In this document: positions 1 to 10,871 of the stretch, in pieces | Position numbering within the stretch: the stretch's first letter is position 1 | Layout: each line of letters opens with the position of its first letter | Assembly (NCBI GenBank): GCA_964036315.1 | Contig: OZ038487.1 | Span: 56,903,787-56,967,786 of the forward strand | DNA length: 64,000 nucleotides | From: Acanthosepion esculentum | Lineage: Eukaryota; Mollusca; Cephalopoda; Sepiida; Sepiidae | Direction of reading: 5' to 3' | Program-made: the position numbers and the translations under genes | Notes under the pieces: generated by a model | Told to the model about the DNA's origin: nothing | Database searches by the model: none | Seen by the model: the letters and a program-made list of their open reading frames with translations, nothing else

Positions 1-520
1 AGTACGTATCAAGAAAGCAAGAAATCAGAAGCAAGTTCCACAGGTGGGAATTGAAAACTGTTGGTGTAGAAGTGGCAGTTGCTTCCCTCATCTGATTGTG
101 CATATCAAGAGGGCATCCAATCAAAGAGTGAAATAAAAATTTAGTTTATATTTAATTTGTATGAAATGATTATTCCAGGTTTCATCTGTTTTTACATATT
201 TAAAATGTCTTCCTTTCTCATATTTCTCAATGCTCTTCTCTATAGGCCCCCTCACCCCGACTTAAGTCTTAGAGGTATACAACTAAACATCACTGAAGTG
301 AAGTAATATTGAGCCTGGTCAGTACTCAGATGGGTAACTGCTACACGTCAGCAAGCCAATGATGTTTACAATCTCTAGATAAACAAAAAGAAGATATTTA
401 TATAGAGGTGATTCTTCTGGGCTGACAGGTTGCAAGACTTACCTGGAGTTGGGCGAGAACATTGGGAGTGACTTCACTTATATATATGCAATAATCTGTT
501 GCAGGTGTTGACAAAAAGTA
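1..520 (+). repeat. 5S rRNA-like sequence within unannotated repeat DNA
   Basis: Around 311-345 the sequence reads like the 3' half of animal 5S rRNA: GAGCCTGGTCAGTACTCAGA is followed by TGGGTAACTGCTAC, the region that holds box C of the internal promoter. A weaker match to the A-box segment (CAACTAAACATC, about 281-292) lies upstream. The rest of the 5S sequence is not recognisable, so this is a decayed pseudogene or the head of a 5S-derived SINE (SINE3 type), not a working rRNA gene. The flanking bases from 1 to 230 show nothing I can name. The match is by eye only. Confidence 0.42.
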
Positions 521-725
521 AGTACTTGCTCAGGCACATTTGTTTCTTTAACAGCCACAGAGCAAAGCTGTGGTTTATACTGCAACTACACTGAGAAGAC
601 TTTAGCTATGCTTTCTAGGAGAGAACATGCAGTCTGGTGTGATCAGTAGTTAAACAAAGACAGTAAGCTCAAACTCTTGGTCATTATGACATGTGTTAGA
701 ATGTAGCGAGTGCAAAATAATAACT
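520..725 (+). repeat. Dispersed repeat family A, copy 1
   Basis: This stretch aligns with about 2690-2915 and 45310-45560. Shared blocks include a sequence like CTGTGGTTTATACTGCAACT, then TTTCTAGGAGAGAACATG, then CTCAAACTCTTGGTCATTATGAC. The element class is unknown; no terminal repeats or coding motifs are visible. All three copies have the same orientation. Confidence 0.6.
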
Positions 726-904
726 CCCTTCAAATTCAAAGGAGTGAAGAAGGAAAGAAATTTATGAGCCTGTGAGATTTTTGCCTTTCACAGAAATTAA
801 CTGGTGAGCATAGAAGCAAAGAAATTCATGAGCCTATGTGAAATTGTTTTTGGACTAATGAAGAACTTGCCTTTTACAGGTATTAATCAGTGGTCCAATA
901 AGAA

Positions 905-1919
905 GGAAAGAAAGTAACAAACATATGCAGAATTCTATTTAATATAAAATGAGAAAAAAAGAAAAAAAATTAAATTAATGAGAAGTGTGTCTGAATCATG
1001 TTAAAGGTATTGTTTCACTTCCTTGCAACCAGTGTTGCAGTACTCAGCTTGTATAAAATTACTTGCCAATTATATTACAGCCTTTAGCCAACACATAGCA
1101 CTTTATAATAATCCAAGAAAGCTAAGTATTTCAAACTATCTCTCTTTTGAAGTATGCAAACCATATCTCCTTCCAGTGAGCAACATTCTCTCTCCCCTTT
1201 ATCTTAAACATTTTTAATACTATTTTCTGAGATTATTGAATCTGCTGCATGAATATTTCATAACAATTCCTTAAAACTATGGACTCTAAGAATTCTGGTT
1301 TAATTTCCTGAAATGAGCTATTGACACTACTTCAAGCGTATAAATTCCTTATTTTGTTTCACCCATGTTTTTCATCGTTATCATCCTTGATAAGTCAATT
1401 GTTCATTTTTAAGCCCAAATGCCACTATAAGTACAAGCATTGATTTGCTTCCAGCAAATTCCATCCATCCAATCCACTTGCAAGTTTTTGATCAAATGGG
1501 ATTATGGTTTACAAGGACAATACCAAGATCATCTCTCAAATCCAACACTATCAAGAAGTTACTGCTATGAAAAATCGACCATGGTCACATTTGAACCCAG
1601 GTTTCATTGTTGGAATGTTATTCTAAACTACTCACCTATTATACACAAGCATGCACAGATATAATTATGTGTATTTAGATGGCATATCTTCATTCAAGCA
1701 TGTTTGCTTAAATAATCTAGACATATCCATTTAATTTTAAACCCCTCAAATTCACAGATCAATTTCTTAGTGTTGTTATTAAAGTGATTAAGTAAGATGC
1801 CGTAGTTTTAGTCATTTCCTTTATTTTCTCAAGTACTTTCAATCCCATCCAAGATCATCTTCAGGGATGAATTGCTCAAACAGAAAATTAATGTAATTGA
1901 TAATTTTCAATGTTTTTGT
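905..1919. other. No recognisable feature (AT-rich intergenic DNA)
   Basis: This is AT-rich DNA with only short chance open frames (for example 1023-1217 and 1440-1664). They have no recognisable motif, and their composition does not differ from the surroundings. I see no repeat boundary. Confidence 0.5.
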
Positions 1920-2045
1920 AAATCATACAGGAACCTGAAGGCAAGAAAGACAGAGGAAAGCAAAAAGATAATACTTATGAGCTACAAAGGATAGGAAGTT
2001 GTGGAGAGTCATCATCACCCATATTCTGAAAGGACATGGCACATA
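1920..2045 (+). pseudogene. LINE 3'-terminal coding fragment (RTE-like), copy near 1.9 kb
   Basis: The fragment matches the extreme C-terminal tail of the endonuclease/reverse-transcriptase LINE seen more fully at 19.9-20.6 kb. It reads GGCAAGAAAGACAGAGGAAAG, then a block corresponding to the LW-R-IAHILKGHGT motif that ends this protein family. Everything upstream is missing, as expected for a 5'-truncated, decayed insertion. Confidence 0.5.
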
Positions 2046-2689
2046 GAAGTAGAAATGTTCCATTTGTGTATTTCTTCCTCAAACTTCTTTTAGCATTTTT
2101 CTATACAAGACTAGATTATTAATAGTTTTATTAATGGAATCAAAGAAGTTTCCCCTCTGAACAAAATGTGTCATTAAGAAATTTGCATTCCCATATTGTC
2201 ATTCACTTTGTTATGTTTAATGCGGACATCAAAATCAATGCATAGTTTCTTGCCTTGATGTTCAGATGATCAATTAAATCCTCATGCAGTGCTAATTCTG
2301 TGTTTACACTGCTTATATAATTTTAATGTATCATAATTTTTACATTTGATTGCTTTTTTTTTCTACCTATTGTTTGGTCAACTTTTCTTCTCAAATTAGT
2401 AAGCAATGTGATTGGCCAGTCATGTGACCTTTAATGGCCAATTAGTGTGAAATCTGCTCTGTCCTGAGAATTGTTTTTGGAGCAGATGTGAAGAGAAGAT
2501 GCTTCCTGAACTTGTGGGTGGGGAAAACACCACCACTTGCACAGGACATACTGGATTAGTCAGTACGAACTGACTCTTGTAACCACTAGCTTTTTTTTTT
2601 CTTTTTCAAGCTGTCAGAGAAAGCATGTTACAGTCCAACTTTTCAGCTCCCAACAGTCAGACTAACCCTGCACATAATGGCTGGCTAAT
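2046..2689. other. No recognisable feature
   Basis: AT-rich sequence with short T-runs. No coding motif, RNA gene or bounded repeat is recognised. Confidence 0.5.
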
Positions 2690-2940
2690 AGTAGTTTCTG
2701 AAGATACATCTGTTCAACCCAAATCTGAGTTATACTACAACTATGCTGAGCAAACCTTAGTTACAGTTTCTGGGGGAGAGGTCATAATCTGGCATGAATA
2801 ATATTTTTCATTAACAAGGTCAGTACTCTCAAACCTTTGGTCACAATGACTTGTTACTTTGTGCTAATACAACCACTAAAAGCTTCAATGTTGCTCACAA
2901 AAATTGGGTCAACCTGTAATGTCACCTGCCTGGCAAAATG
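2690..2940 (+). repeat. Dispersed repeat family A, copy 2
   Basis: Homologous to 520-725 and 45310-45560. The shared order of blocks is TTATACTACAACTATGCTGAG, TTACAGTTTCTGGGGGAGAG, CTCAAACCTTTGGTCACAATGAC and then TTGGGTCAACCTG. This copy and the 45-kb copy continue together through a GTCACCT-CTGCC-AAAT block that copy 1 lacks. Confidence 0.62.
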
Positions 2941-3799
2941 ACTATGGTGAGTTTCAAACTTGCACAAATAACATGATTATAATAATGAAATCCTGTGCAG
3001 AACTTTTTCAGAAAAACTTAATACAGAGAACTGGTGTGCCACGGGGTTCTCAATCACCCACCCTCGGGTTTCAAATTCAGAGTCGTCTTTGTAGACTGGT
3101 TAGAAATCAAGGCTACAGAGTCCAGTTTACCCTTCTATTTAAGCCATATCGAGAGGAGAAAAGATAAATTCATAAATTTCATACAAAATATTTGGGAAAG
3201 TGAATGTAATGAGCTCTACTGAAATTCGAACTCGGCTCCATGCCACTAAACATTACAATACCTGAACATCCACAAATATATATTTCACAATCTGAATAGG
3301 TGTTTCAGTTTCCTCAATGTCAGGATTAAACATACAGGTAAAATTCACAAGTACATGTAAAAAGTTGCCGCAAAACATTTATTTAAGATGGAAGGATTTG
3401 TTATGACATGTCTCTAATTTGTATTTAGATAAATTGTATTCATTTTAGATTTTATTCTAGTTGAAATGTTCACCTATACAGCATATTATCTGTTATCGTA
3501 CATAGATTACAATAAGATTTGTATTTTATATGAATGCTACCTTTTGAAAATTGAGATGTAATAGAGTGGAGTGTCCCGATTCGGGGGTTAGGGTACAAGA
3601 CCCTTGCACCAGCCCTGTATGTATGTATGATGTCAACGGACACTTTTGTAATGTTCGTTGTAGTAGAGACTTTGTAATTGCAGATACAACTATAGTAACA
3701 CTGTAGAACAATACTGGTGTCAAACACCTTCGAATAACACTTGCACTAATAGTACTTGCTTGATAATACTCACTCGAAAAGTAACCACCGAATGGTGAT

Positions 3800-4285
3800 T
3801 CTAACAGTAATCCGTATAGTGCTGGTATTCACTAACCTCCCCATGCGTTCAGATGCGGCACTAGGTCAAGTTTACTGTGGGGTATCCGAACCTGTAAGCT
3901 CTGTCAAAAATTCCCCAGACACTGTAAAAACGGGGTCGGGTAGGTGTCTGACGAGACACTGCCCTTTGACATAGCTTCATCTAGGGATCCTCTCTGCCCG
4001 GAGGCAGAGAGTTGACCAGCACACTTCCGAAGTAATCCAGATAGTGAGATATTCACTAACTGGCCCACGTGGTTGGATGCGCCACAAGGTCAAGTTTATA
4101 GTGGGGTATCCGAGCCCATAGGCTCGAGCAAAAATTCCCCGTAGACCCCATAAAAACGAGGTCGGGTAGCTGTCTAACATTCACAGATGAGACTGCCCTA
4201 AACACAGACTCGTCTGAGTTCTCTCTGTCTGGAGTCAGAGTATTTGATAAGCACACGTTCGAAGTAATCCGGATAATGATCACTT
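3800..4285 (+). repeat. Tandem duplication, about 225-bp unit, two full copies plus the start of a third
   Basis: AGTAATCC recurs at about 3807, 4030 and 4263. Between these, the same ordered blocks repeat: a TTCACTAAC block, ACAAGGTCAAGTTTA, GTGGGGTATCCGA, AAAAATTCCCC, a GGTCGGGTAG block, and a CTCTCTG-GGAG-CAGAG inverted repeat. The two units are about 223 and 233 bp and have diverged clearly. Open frames across this region on both strands are not recognisable proteins. I cannot assign the unit to a family. Confidence 0.75.
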
Positions 4286-6570
4286 AGACGCCACGCTAAT
4301 TCCCATATATACATTTCCTTTACCATCACGTGATCTACTTATTCAAAATGGGATCGCGCGTGTTTGAACACAGATCACCAGAGAGCAAAATCTAGTGTCG
4401 AAAGCGACACTATTTCTATATAACAGTATGTATGTATGTCAGATTACTTTCAAATAATACTTTTACAGATTATGATTTTTCCTGCAATAACTTTTTTCCG
4501 TTTCTGTTAGTGTTAACATATAGGAGTGCCAATCAATATGTCCTCCGCCTGACACTGTTATTCGTTGAATTTTTCCCTGAAATTTTCACTCTAAAATGTT
4601 TGATCTGTATGATTAATAGTCACGATGGAATTAAGGGCATGGGCATGGAAAGAGATTATGTTGAAAAAATAAATATTTGTTTTGGAAAATAAATGCATTA
4701 GACAACGTCCTGACTGATGCACGTATGTATATATTTATTATGGAATAAAATTACATGGAACCGATCAACAGACACAGAAAATACGTGCATATATATATAT
4801 TTCATTTATGAATTTATTTCAGAGGGCAATATTTACCCCCTACCCGCGCCCTTGCAAAACAAATATAATCCAGAATTGGCAATTCCGAAGAATGTGATGA
4901 TTAATGGCGAAATCACCGAGAGCAAAACATTATTCGCACATATGTGGTGTGAAAGGAAATTGGTCAACAGTTGACCTATGAAAAGAACGACATGAAAATT
5001 AAAATGAAAAATAGAGGTATAAAAGAAAATATAATTGAACACTTTTCGGGCAGCTGCCTCCACCGCGGCAACACATACACACACTCAGACGCTTTCCTGC
5101 TTTATGTCGAAGACGATTGACAATATGAAGAGTAAATTTGCAGTCACATGAGAAATTAGAGAGGAAAACAAGATATAAAAAACGCGTCTTTAATCTTTAT
5201 GAATATATAAAAAACAAAAAACAACAACAACAACAAAAAAAAACAAAAACAGTACGACACAACCTATAACGAAAATAGTCATCGAAATACATAATTGCCT
5301 GATGGGTGTGAGAATTCAGGCAAAATATTAACACAAACGTACGGAATTTATTTCTCCGTATACACACGCACACACTAATATTTACGTTATTTTCTTCTGT
5401 TTATGTGACGGCTTTGCACCCCATCTCCCGTCAGACCAAAAAGAAACGCTGTAGTTATTGTTAATGAATCGCGTGTAACCATCCGTGTAAACAGAGTCTG
5501 AATAACATGCCGCCAGGCAAGGGCAGGTTTATTTTGCCTTTGTGCATTGTTTTCGGTTTGTGTTTTCATTCTTTTTCTTTGCTTTGCTTTTAAAAACTCC
5601 CTTTTGTTGTTTGACCATTTACTCTGGTCAGTTTTCTATGAACGTCATCATTGTGTCACTTCTTTGAGGCACAGCTGGTCGGTTAGCCCTTAGAGGCATT
5701 CCATTTCTGCCAGCAATTTTCTTGAACGACACCGTTTTCTTTATTTTTTGTTCTCTACATCCACACCTCACCCCGCATTGTTCTGTGTCGCATTGTGCAA
5801 CCATGCTTAAAACAGAAATTATTAAGCTCCGACTTGATTTGCTCAATACTTGTTTAATACCTAATTGTGAAAATGGCTTTTTTTCTTTAAAAAAAAAAAA
5901 AAACAACAAAAAACCCTCCAGATTATTCATTTGTAGAACAGGATTTAGAGAAATCACAAATAATAACAATTAAAATCTACTCCAAAATTTTAATAAACGA
6001 AAATTCGGTAGACAGCGTCTGTATTAATTTGATCACTGGACTCAAAAAAAAAAAAATCACCACCGTATAGGACATATGCAATAACAGCCATATTTGTAAG
6101 AGATTTATTTTTTGGACGTCGTGTATGTAGAAGTTGTATGAGTAATTGTTCGTTCCAAGCGCTTTCGGCTAATCAATTAGCCGCTTACAAAGATTTTAGT
6201 TGCGCAAGTTACTAGGACTTTTAAATATTTTTAAAATTCGAATACGATCAGTACATTATGGCCGTGTTCGTAGTTGGTGTTAATGAGGAACAATGTCTTG
6301 GACAATTTCTATACACGCTAAGTCCAAACGAGAAATCTCTTGTTCGCTCACAAGAAAAGAGATGTGTAACAATGAATTTTTACTTTTTACCTTTTCAGAA
6401 ACGATTGCTGCGGGAACTCTAAAAGAAATGTAAACTTGATAACTGATCGTCGAATCAAGAGATTCCACCTTTCTTGAATAGTATACAAGTACAATGCATT
6501 TACTATATATATTATTTATTCAAGGTGACCGAAACTGAAGTAATGTCATTGATTTCATTAACATATTCCC
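4286..6570. other. Mostly featureless AT-rich DNA with one perfect small hairpin
   Basis: At 4393-4412 the sequence TAGTGTCGAAAGCGACACTA is a perfect 8-bp stem with an AAAG loop. The rest of the stretch has A-runs, a short TA run and chance open frames (for example 5628-5969 on the minus strand, which spans an A-tract). I see no gene or bounded repeat. Confidence 0.45.
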
Positions 6571-6895
6571 TTGGAAGATTGTTTAGCGGCATATCAACTC
6601 CTTATGGACCATTTAATGCAGAAATTTATTTTTTTTGGAGAATAGTAATTTCTTTTACAGAAATGTATTGCTGGTAATTTTTGTACTATGAAAATGTATT
6701 GCTGTTAATTTCACTATAAAAATGCATTGGGTTTTGTTTTTGTTTGGGGGGTTACTATTTGACTATAGCCGGGACCCTAACAGATGCTACAGCAGCAATT
6801 AAGAGATGGTTTCACGCTCCTCAAAACCTCCAGTCTCCCGATCTGAGGCCTTGCTGCCGAATGTAGTTTATCGTCATATCAAGGACTCCCAGAAC
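6571..6895 (+). repeat. SINE-like family B, copy 1
   Basis: The copy starts with a TTTAGCGGCATATCAACTCC block followed by TTATGG-CCATTTAATGC and contains repeats of ATGTATTGCTG. It ends with the conserved block CTATAGCCGGGACCCTAACAG, GGTTTCACGCTCCTCAAAAC, AGGCCTTGCTGCCG and GATGTAGTTTATCGTCATA. The same architecture recurs at 10.26, 10.87, 27.2, 35.1 and 42.4 kb. I see no tRNA-like or 7SL-like head, so the class (SINE or short DNA element) is unsettled. I could not find clear target duplications for this copy. Confidence 0.72.
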
Positions 6896-7167
6896 GTCGT
6901 GAAAATAAAGCTGAGGACAATAGTCTATGTGTAAATAATGATAACTTCTCATCTCAGAAATTCAGACAAACTCATATTAAACTAATTACTTAGTTATTAC
7001 CCATAAAATTATTCCAGTACGCCTAAACAGCGAGATAAAATATTTGCATTATATATATATATATAAATAAATAATCAACCTGATACCAATAAAAAACGCA
7101 TAAATTATTTCTTTAACTTACAAAAATAGCGAAATATGAGAAAATTAGAAGTCAATTGTTGAAACAT

Positions 7168-7232
7168 CCTAATGAGTGGACCGAACTATTACAAAAAGGT
7201 TCCTCGACGAAACTCTGGAGTCGGGGTGCTGA
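7168..7232 (+). ncRNA. Hammerhead-ribozyme-like motif (relic)
   Basis: CTAATGA at 7169-7175 matches the CUGAUGA core except for A in place of G5. GAAA lies at 7209-7212. The following ACTC-TG-GAGT forms a minimal helix III with a 2-nt loop, followed by C7222, where cleavage would fall (…GAGUC). A helix II is plausible between GGACC (about 7178) and GGTTCC (about 7198). Helix I pairing is weak. Hammerheads with very short helix III are known in Penelope-like elements and retrozymes. The G5 substitution should abolish activity, so this is at best a relic. Confidence 0.4.
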
Positions 7233-7549
7233 ATATAAAACCAGTTAGCTAAGTTTTATATTTGCATTAAATCACACACACTTTTCTTTGTCTCCTATTG
7301 ACTTCTCTTTAGACAGTTTTAAAGCTGCCTGATATGATTGCTGTTTTCCTTAAGTTGAACCCTATCAGTAAAAATAAACACGAATACTAAAAAGAAATTC
7401 TCAATATTATATCCATTGCGTAAAGGTTTGTTTTTTTCATTAATATATTGGAGCAGATGTAATTGAGTTTTTGTTATTGATTTAACGTCCAGGATTAATG
7501 TTTTTATCGGTGTGGAATGTAAGATAAGAACGAGCAGAAATAAAACAAA

Positions 7550-8040
7550 AGTAATATTCCAAAAAATATCCCAAGGACAGGGGATGAAGAACTGGAAGAA
7601 GTCCAAGAATATATCGTCTACTCCGAGCAGATGATAACATTAAAGAGCGCGAAAATGACAAGGGAATATAATTGGTTGAAAGATATTTATAAAAAATAGA
7701 AACAAAGTAAAAACCATATTGGCATTATGCTTAAAATGCGAATTGTATAATGAATTTATAATGCCAGTTATGATGTACGAGTGTGAAATAAACGCATTAC
7801 CAAAATTTTCAGGAAACGAACGTAGAAACACCCAAAGATCAATGGAAAGAGCAATGCTAGGAATAACTCCAAGCGATGGAAAGAGGTCAACATGGATCGG
7901 AAAATAGATAAAGATAAGAGATATTAAAGAAGTGGTTACGTAATAATAATAACTGAGGTGAGCGGAAGATATAGCAAGGAGAAAGGATACAAGATGGAGC
8001 AAAAGGTCGATTGATTGGTGCCCAGTAAATAATTTGATTT
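7550..8040 (+). pseudogene. RTE-like LINE reverse transcriptase, C-terminal region (decayed)
   Basis: The longest uninterrupted part (7719-7907) reads KCELYNEF, then IMPVMMYECEINAL, then RSMERAMLGITPSDGKRSTWI. This matches the region after the catalytic domain of RTE-type retrotransposon proteins, where LPVMTYGAETW, QRAMERAMLGI and a R-WI motif occur in that order. The next frame contains pieces equivalent to the W-WAGHIARR-D-RW block (about 7950-8015). Several frameshifts and stops break it, and the reverse-transcriptase core is absent. The minus-strand open frame over 7640-8002 is the antisense shadow. Annotated proteins of this type often carry the misleading name craniofacial development protein 2-like. 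Confidence 0.72.
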
Positions 8041-8643
8041 ATATAAATTGGATCTGATAATTTATTATCCTCCGTATCATCAAAAACATAAGTTTTGTCT
8101 CATTTCTACATGAAGTCGCCGAACCCAACACAGGTGACGTCGGCAAACCGCGTCGTTTTAAAAAGAGAAGCTTTTCAACTTTCATCTTCACTTGCGCTTC
8201 GGATATCACGCATATATAAGCAGTAGAGAATGAAGTTGAGTCATAAATGAATTCTGTTTTGGGGAATCATTTGTAATAACGAATGTATCATTCTAGCTAA
8301 CCGTTCCCTAAATTTATAACTGGTGATGAAAATGGGTCACATGTGACAATGTTTAATACAAATTACAGTAGATAAATCTCTCCAGCGGGCACCCAAAAAC
8401 CGAACTTCTTGGAAAAAAAGTTAATATTGTGGGTGTGGTGGGATCGTCGCAGTATTATTCATTTATTCTTAAAGTGCATTGAAACACTAAATGCACATCT
8501 ATCCGTCCAGTAGCTGCACATGTTTATTAATGTTTGATCTGGCCTAGTATCCCGGCTTCAGTTACTTTGCCATAATGTAGCTTCCCTAAGTCTTTTCTGT
8601 TAATACTTTCATGGTAATCGTTCTGAGAAACTTTCCTCTATGA

Positions 8644-8925
8644 CAGTGCTTCTCAAACTATCTGATATGGTGGACCGTCATTTTTTTTCTCAATGTGTCA
8701 CGTACCTGTAATATTCCATGGTAATAGTAATTTATACCGGAAACGATATATATAATGAATATAAAAGTTGACTATTTTTATTTTCCAAAAAAATAATTCA
8801 GTATAAAAAAAAGTAATAAATAAATAAATAAATAAATAAATAAGCTTTAAGTGATTCCTTAGCATGGCCTGGACACTGGGCGTGTACCGGCACCGGTCCG
8901 CGGACCATCACTTTGAGTAGCACTG
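8644..8925. mobile_element. Non-autonomous hAT element (282 bp) with 8-bp target duplication
   Basis: The left end CAGTGCTTCTCAAACTATC and the right end (reverse complement CAGTGCTACTCAAAGTGATG) are inverted copies of a typical hAT terminal repeat. Flanking octamers CTCTATGA (8636-8643) and CTCTATCG (8926-8933) fit a hAT 8-bp target-site duplication with two changes. The inside is AT-rich with a TAAA microsatellite and GGTCCGCGGACC near the right end. No transposase is encoded. Confidence 0.8.
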
Positions 8926-8989
8926 CTCTATCGTACCTAGACTTTATGAATTTAAGCGCAGTACTAGATTGGCGGCAAGGTCTCATTTT

Positions 8990-9145
8990 ACAGTTGAATT
9001 GGTTAAATCTAAGTTATTTGCTAGTAATTTATTTTCTCGCAATTATCACCTGTGAAACTCTTCTGGTTTCTCGCTTTCCCGCCAACTATGATCTTCAAAA
9101 GTTTAACTGCAATATTAATAGCTATCTAATGCCAAGGCAGTAGAT
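8990..9145 (+). pseudogene. CR1/Jockey-like LINE C-terminal tail fragment
   Basis: The frame ending at 9143 reads VSRFPANYDLQKFNCNIN. This corresponds to the RLWNSLP-S-FP-NYDLQ-FK-NINRHL tail that closes ORF2 of CR1/Jockey-like elements; the same tail is better preserved at 56.9-57.0 kb. A frameshift separates it from the RNYHLWNS-like piece just upstream. Only about 40 codons of homology remain. Confidence 0.6.
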
Positions 9146-9215
9146 AGCGATTAATATTGCAATTAACAGAGAGAACAGTAAAAGAGGAATCAAGGTTCTT
9201 CTTTTACTGTTCTCG
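9100..9215. repeat. Two adjacent inverted repeats (hairpins)
   Basis: The end of the LINE tail (about 9103-9133) is followed at once by its own inverted copy (about 9137-9168), so ATATTAATAGCTATCTAATG faces GTAGATAGCGATTAATATTG. Immediately after, GAGAACAGTAAAAGAGGAA (9171-9189) faces TTCTTCTTTTACTGTTCTC (9196-9214) with one mismatch. This looks like a fold-back rearrangement at the LINE 3' end. Confidence 0.75.
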
Positions 9216-9469
9216 CTCCTTAATGTTTCTTTTCCTTATTTTTTTCAGCCTCAGTAAAACCCTTGCGGTGCTTAAGGAGAAATTATAGAAGAAAGCATCC
9301 CTGCGCTCGTCAATAGGAAAAAAATGTTCTTCATGACAACGCAAAACTGCATACAGCAAGGATAACATACAAAAAAATGTGGAAGTCGGTCGGTCTGTTC
9401 TATCCCATCAGACATTCACCTGACCATGTACCAATCGATTACACAGACCAAGGAAATATAGGGATAGCA

Positions 9470-9545
9470 AAGGGTCAAAAGACAGGAAATTGTGAAGAGT
9501 CATGTTCGCCCACATCGTAAAGAGACACAGCACATAAGAGAACAT
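9470..9545 (+). pseudogene. RTE-like LINE C-terminal tail fragment
   Basis: GACAGGAAATTGTGAAGAGTCATG followed by a CCCACATCGTAAAGAGACACAGCACATA block matches the W-R-HVR-HIVKRHST-type end of the LINE family represented at 1.9, 20.5 and 34.4 kb. Nothing upstream of the tail is preserved. Confidence 0.45.
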
Positions 9546-9667
9546 TAAATACACTTATTTTTTTCTCTAAACACTTACAAGCTTTGACGGACAGTCATTC
9601 AGCAGATTCAGTTATTAATGAGGCTGTAAAAATCTGCCTTTATTTAAATCCAACTACTATATCCCGG

Positions 9668-9880
9668 GTGTGAGGGTGTTGTAACTTATCGGCGCAGAAA
9701 GTAAAGTCGGCGAGCCGAGTTCAAAATACGGCATAGTCTCTTGCGTTCACTTTGGACACTTTGGTTCTTGGTAAAAGCGTTAATCTATCTTCTCCCTTAG
9801 CTATGGGTTAAACAGAAAGGTAGACTGATATATTTAGTCTTGGCTGACAACCAGTTTATGAAAAGGAGAATCCAGAATTT
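9668..9880 (+). repeat. tRNA-headed SINE (family C), diverged copy
   Basis: The block TCGGCGAGCCGAGTTCAAAA matches the B-box region of the better copy at 57.28 kb (CGGTGAGCCGAGTTCGAATT). Next come TTCACTTTGGACACTTTGG, GCGTTAATCTATCTTCTCCC and AGCTATGGGTTAAACAG, which match the SINE body seen at 36.0 and 40.3-40.7 kb. The copy is old and its A-box is barely visible. Confidence 0.55.
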
Positions 9881-10255
9881 CAGCAATAGAGAAGCGCACG
9901 GAAAACTATTAGCCCATTTTCTTATGAAGTCATCGTAATTCATAGATGATACAAGGTCCATGATAGTTTAAAAAAATGTCATATCCTTTAAGGAGGAAGA
10001 CGATGTACCGAGAATATTCGATAAAGTTCTAGAAGAATTCAGGATGTAAAATTTGTCTATCGATCTAACGCTAACAGATATTGAAACGGTGAATTTCAAC
10101 ACTGAAGAATTTAAAATGTACTAGTTAGATGTTTATTCCTCTCATTGTAACCGTAAATTTAAATGGCGTGATTTTTACAGTGAGTCCTACCAGGTTTCTT
10201 TATTGGCGGTCACAATCTTAATATAAGATATGCAGATGACACAGTGTTGGTGACA

Positions 10256-10562
10256 CTTGGTTTGGTTTGTTTAACGGTATATCAACTCCTTATGGGTCAT
10301 TTAATGCCGAAATTTAATTTTCTCGTGAGCTTTGCCCCCACTCCCCCGTATTGCTAGTACTATTTTATTATTATAATTCTTACTAGTGTGTTTTATATTT
10401 TCATGTTTTGAAATCAGCTTGGGTGTTCGCTATTTGCCCATAGCTGGGACCCTAACAGGTGCTACCACCCTGGAAAAGATAGCAATTAAGACGTCGTTCC
10501 CCGCTCCTCAGAACCTCCCGATCAGAGGCCTTGCTGCTGGATGTAATTCATACCCAAGACGA
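10256..10562 (+). mobile_element. SINE-like family B, copy 2, inserted in the LINE
   Basis: The copy begins with TTGGTTTGGTTTGTTTAACGG and the ATATCAACTCCTTATGGGTC head. It ends with AGGCCTTGCTGCTGGATGTA and CATACCCAAGACGA. GTTGGTGACA (10246-10255) precedes it and GTTGGCGACA (10563-10572) follows it; this 10-bp target-site duplication has one change. The LINE reading resumes exactly across the insertion. Confidence 0.82.
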
Positions 10563-10871
10563 GTTGGCGACAGATACAGAAAGTAAATTACATGCACTAC
10601 TACAGAAAGTAGTAAAAGAAAAGCTAGAAGGAAGGACTAACCATCATTTGTAAGGCAGAATGTATAGTTGTCAGCAAAAGGGACAAACCATGATGCAATC
10701 TACGAATTGTGGATATCAAAATCAAGCAAGTGCAAAAATTTAAATATCTAAAAACTGTTTTAACAGAACAATGCTACACTGAAACCCGAAGGCGCATTAT
10801 AATTAATAAAGATGCCTTCCAAACGTTCAGCACAGTATTAAGAAACAGTAAAATTTCGTTAGAAACAAAGG

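Noticed and set aside
4393..4412. Perfect stem-loop as a bacterial-type terminator or histone-mRNA stem-loop
   Set aside because: It has no T-run, no gene upstream, and does not match the histone stem-loop consensus; recorded only as a small hairpin.
5200..5260. A-rich (AAC)n tract as a LINE poly(A) tail
   Set aside because: No LINE 3' coding or UTR sequence precedes it on either strand.
7640..8002. 120-codon hydrophobic minus-strand frame
   Set aside because: Antisense of the RTE-like LINE fragment on the plus strand, whose protein motifs are recognisable.
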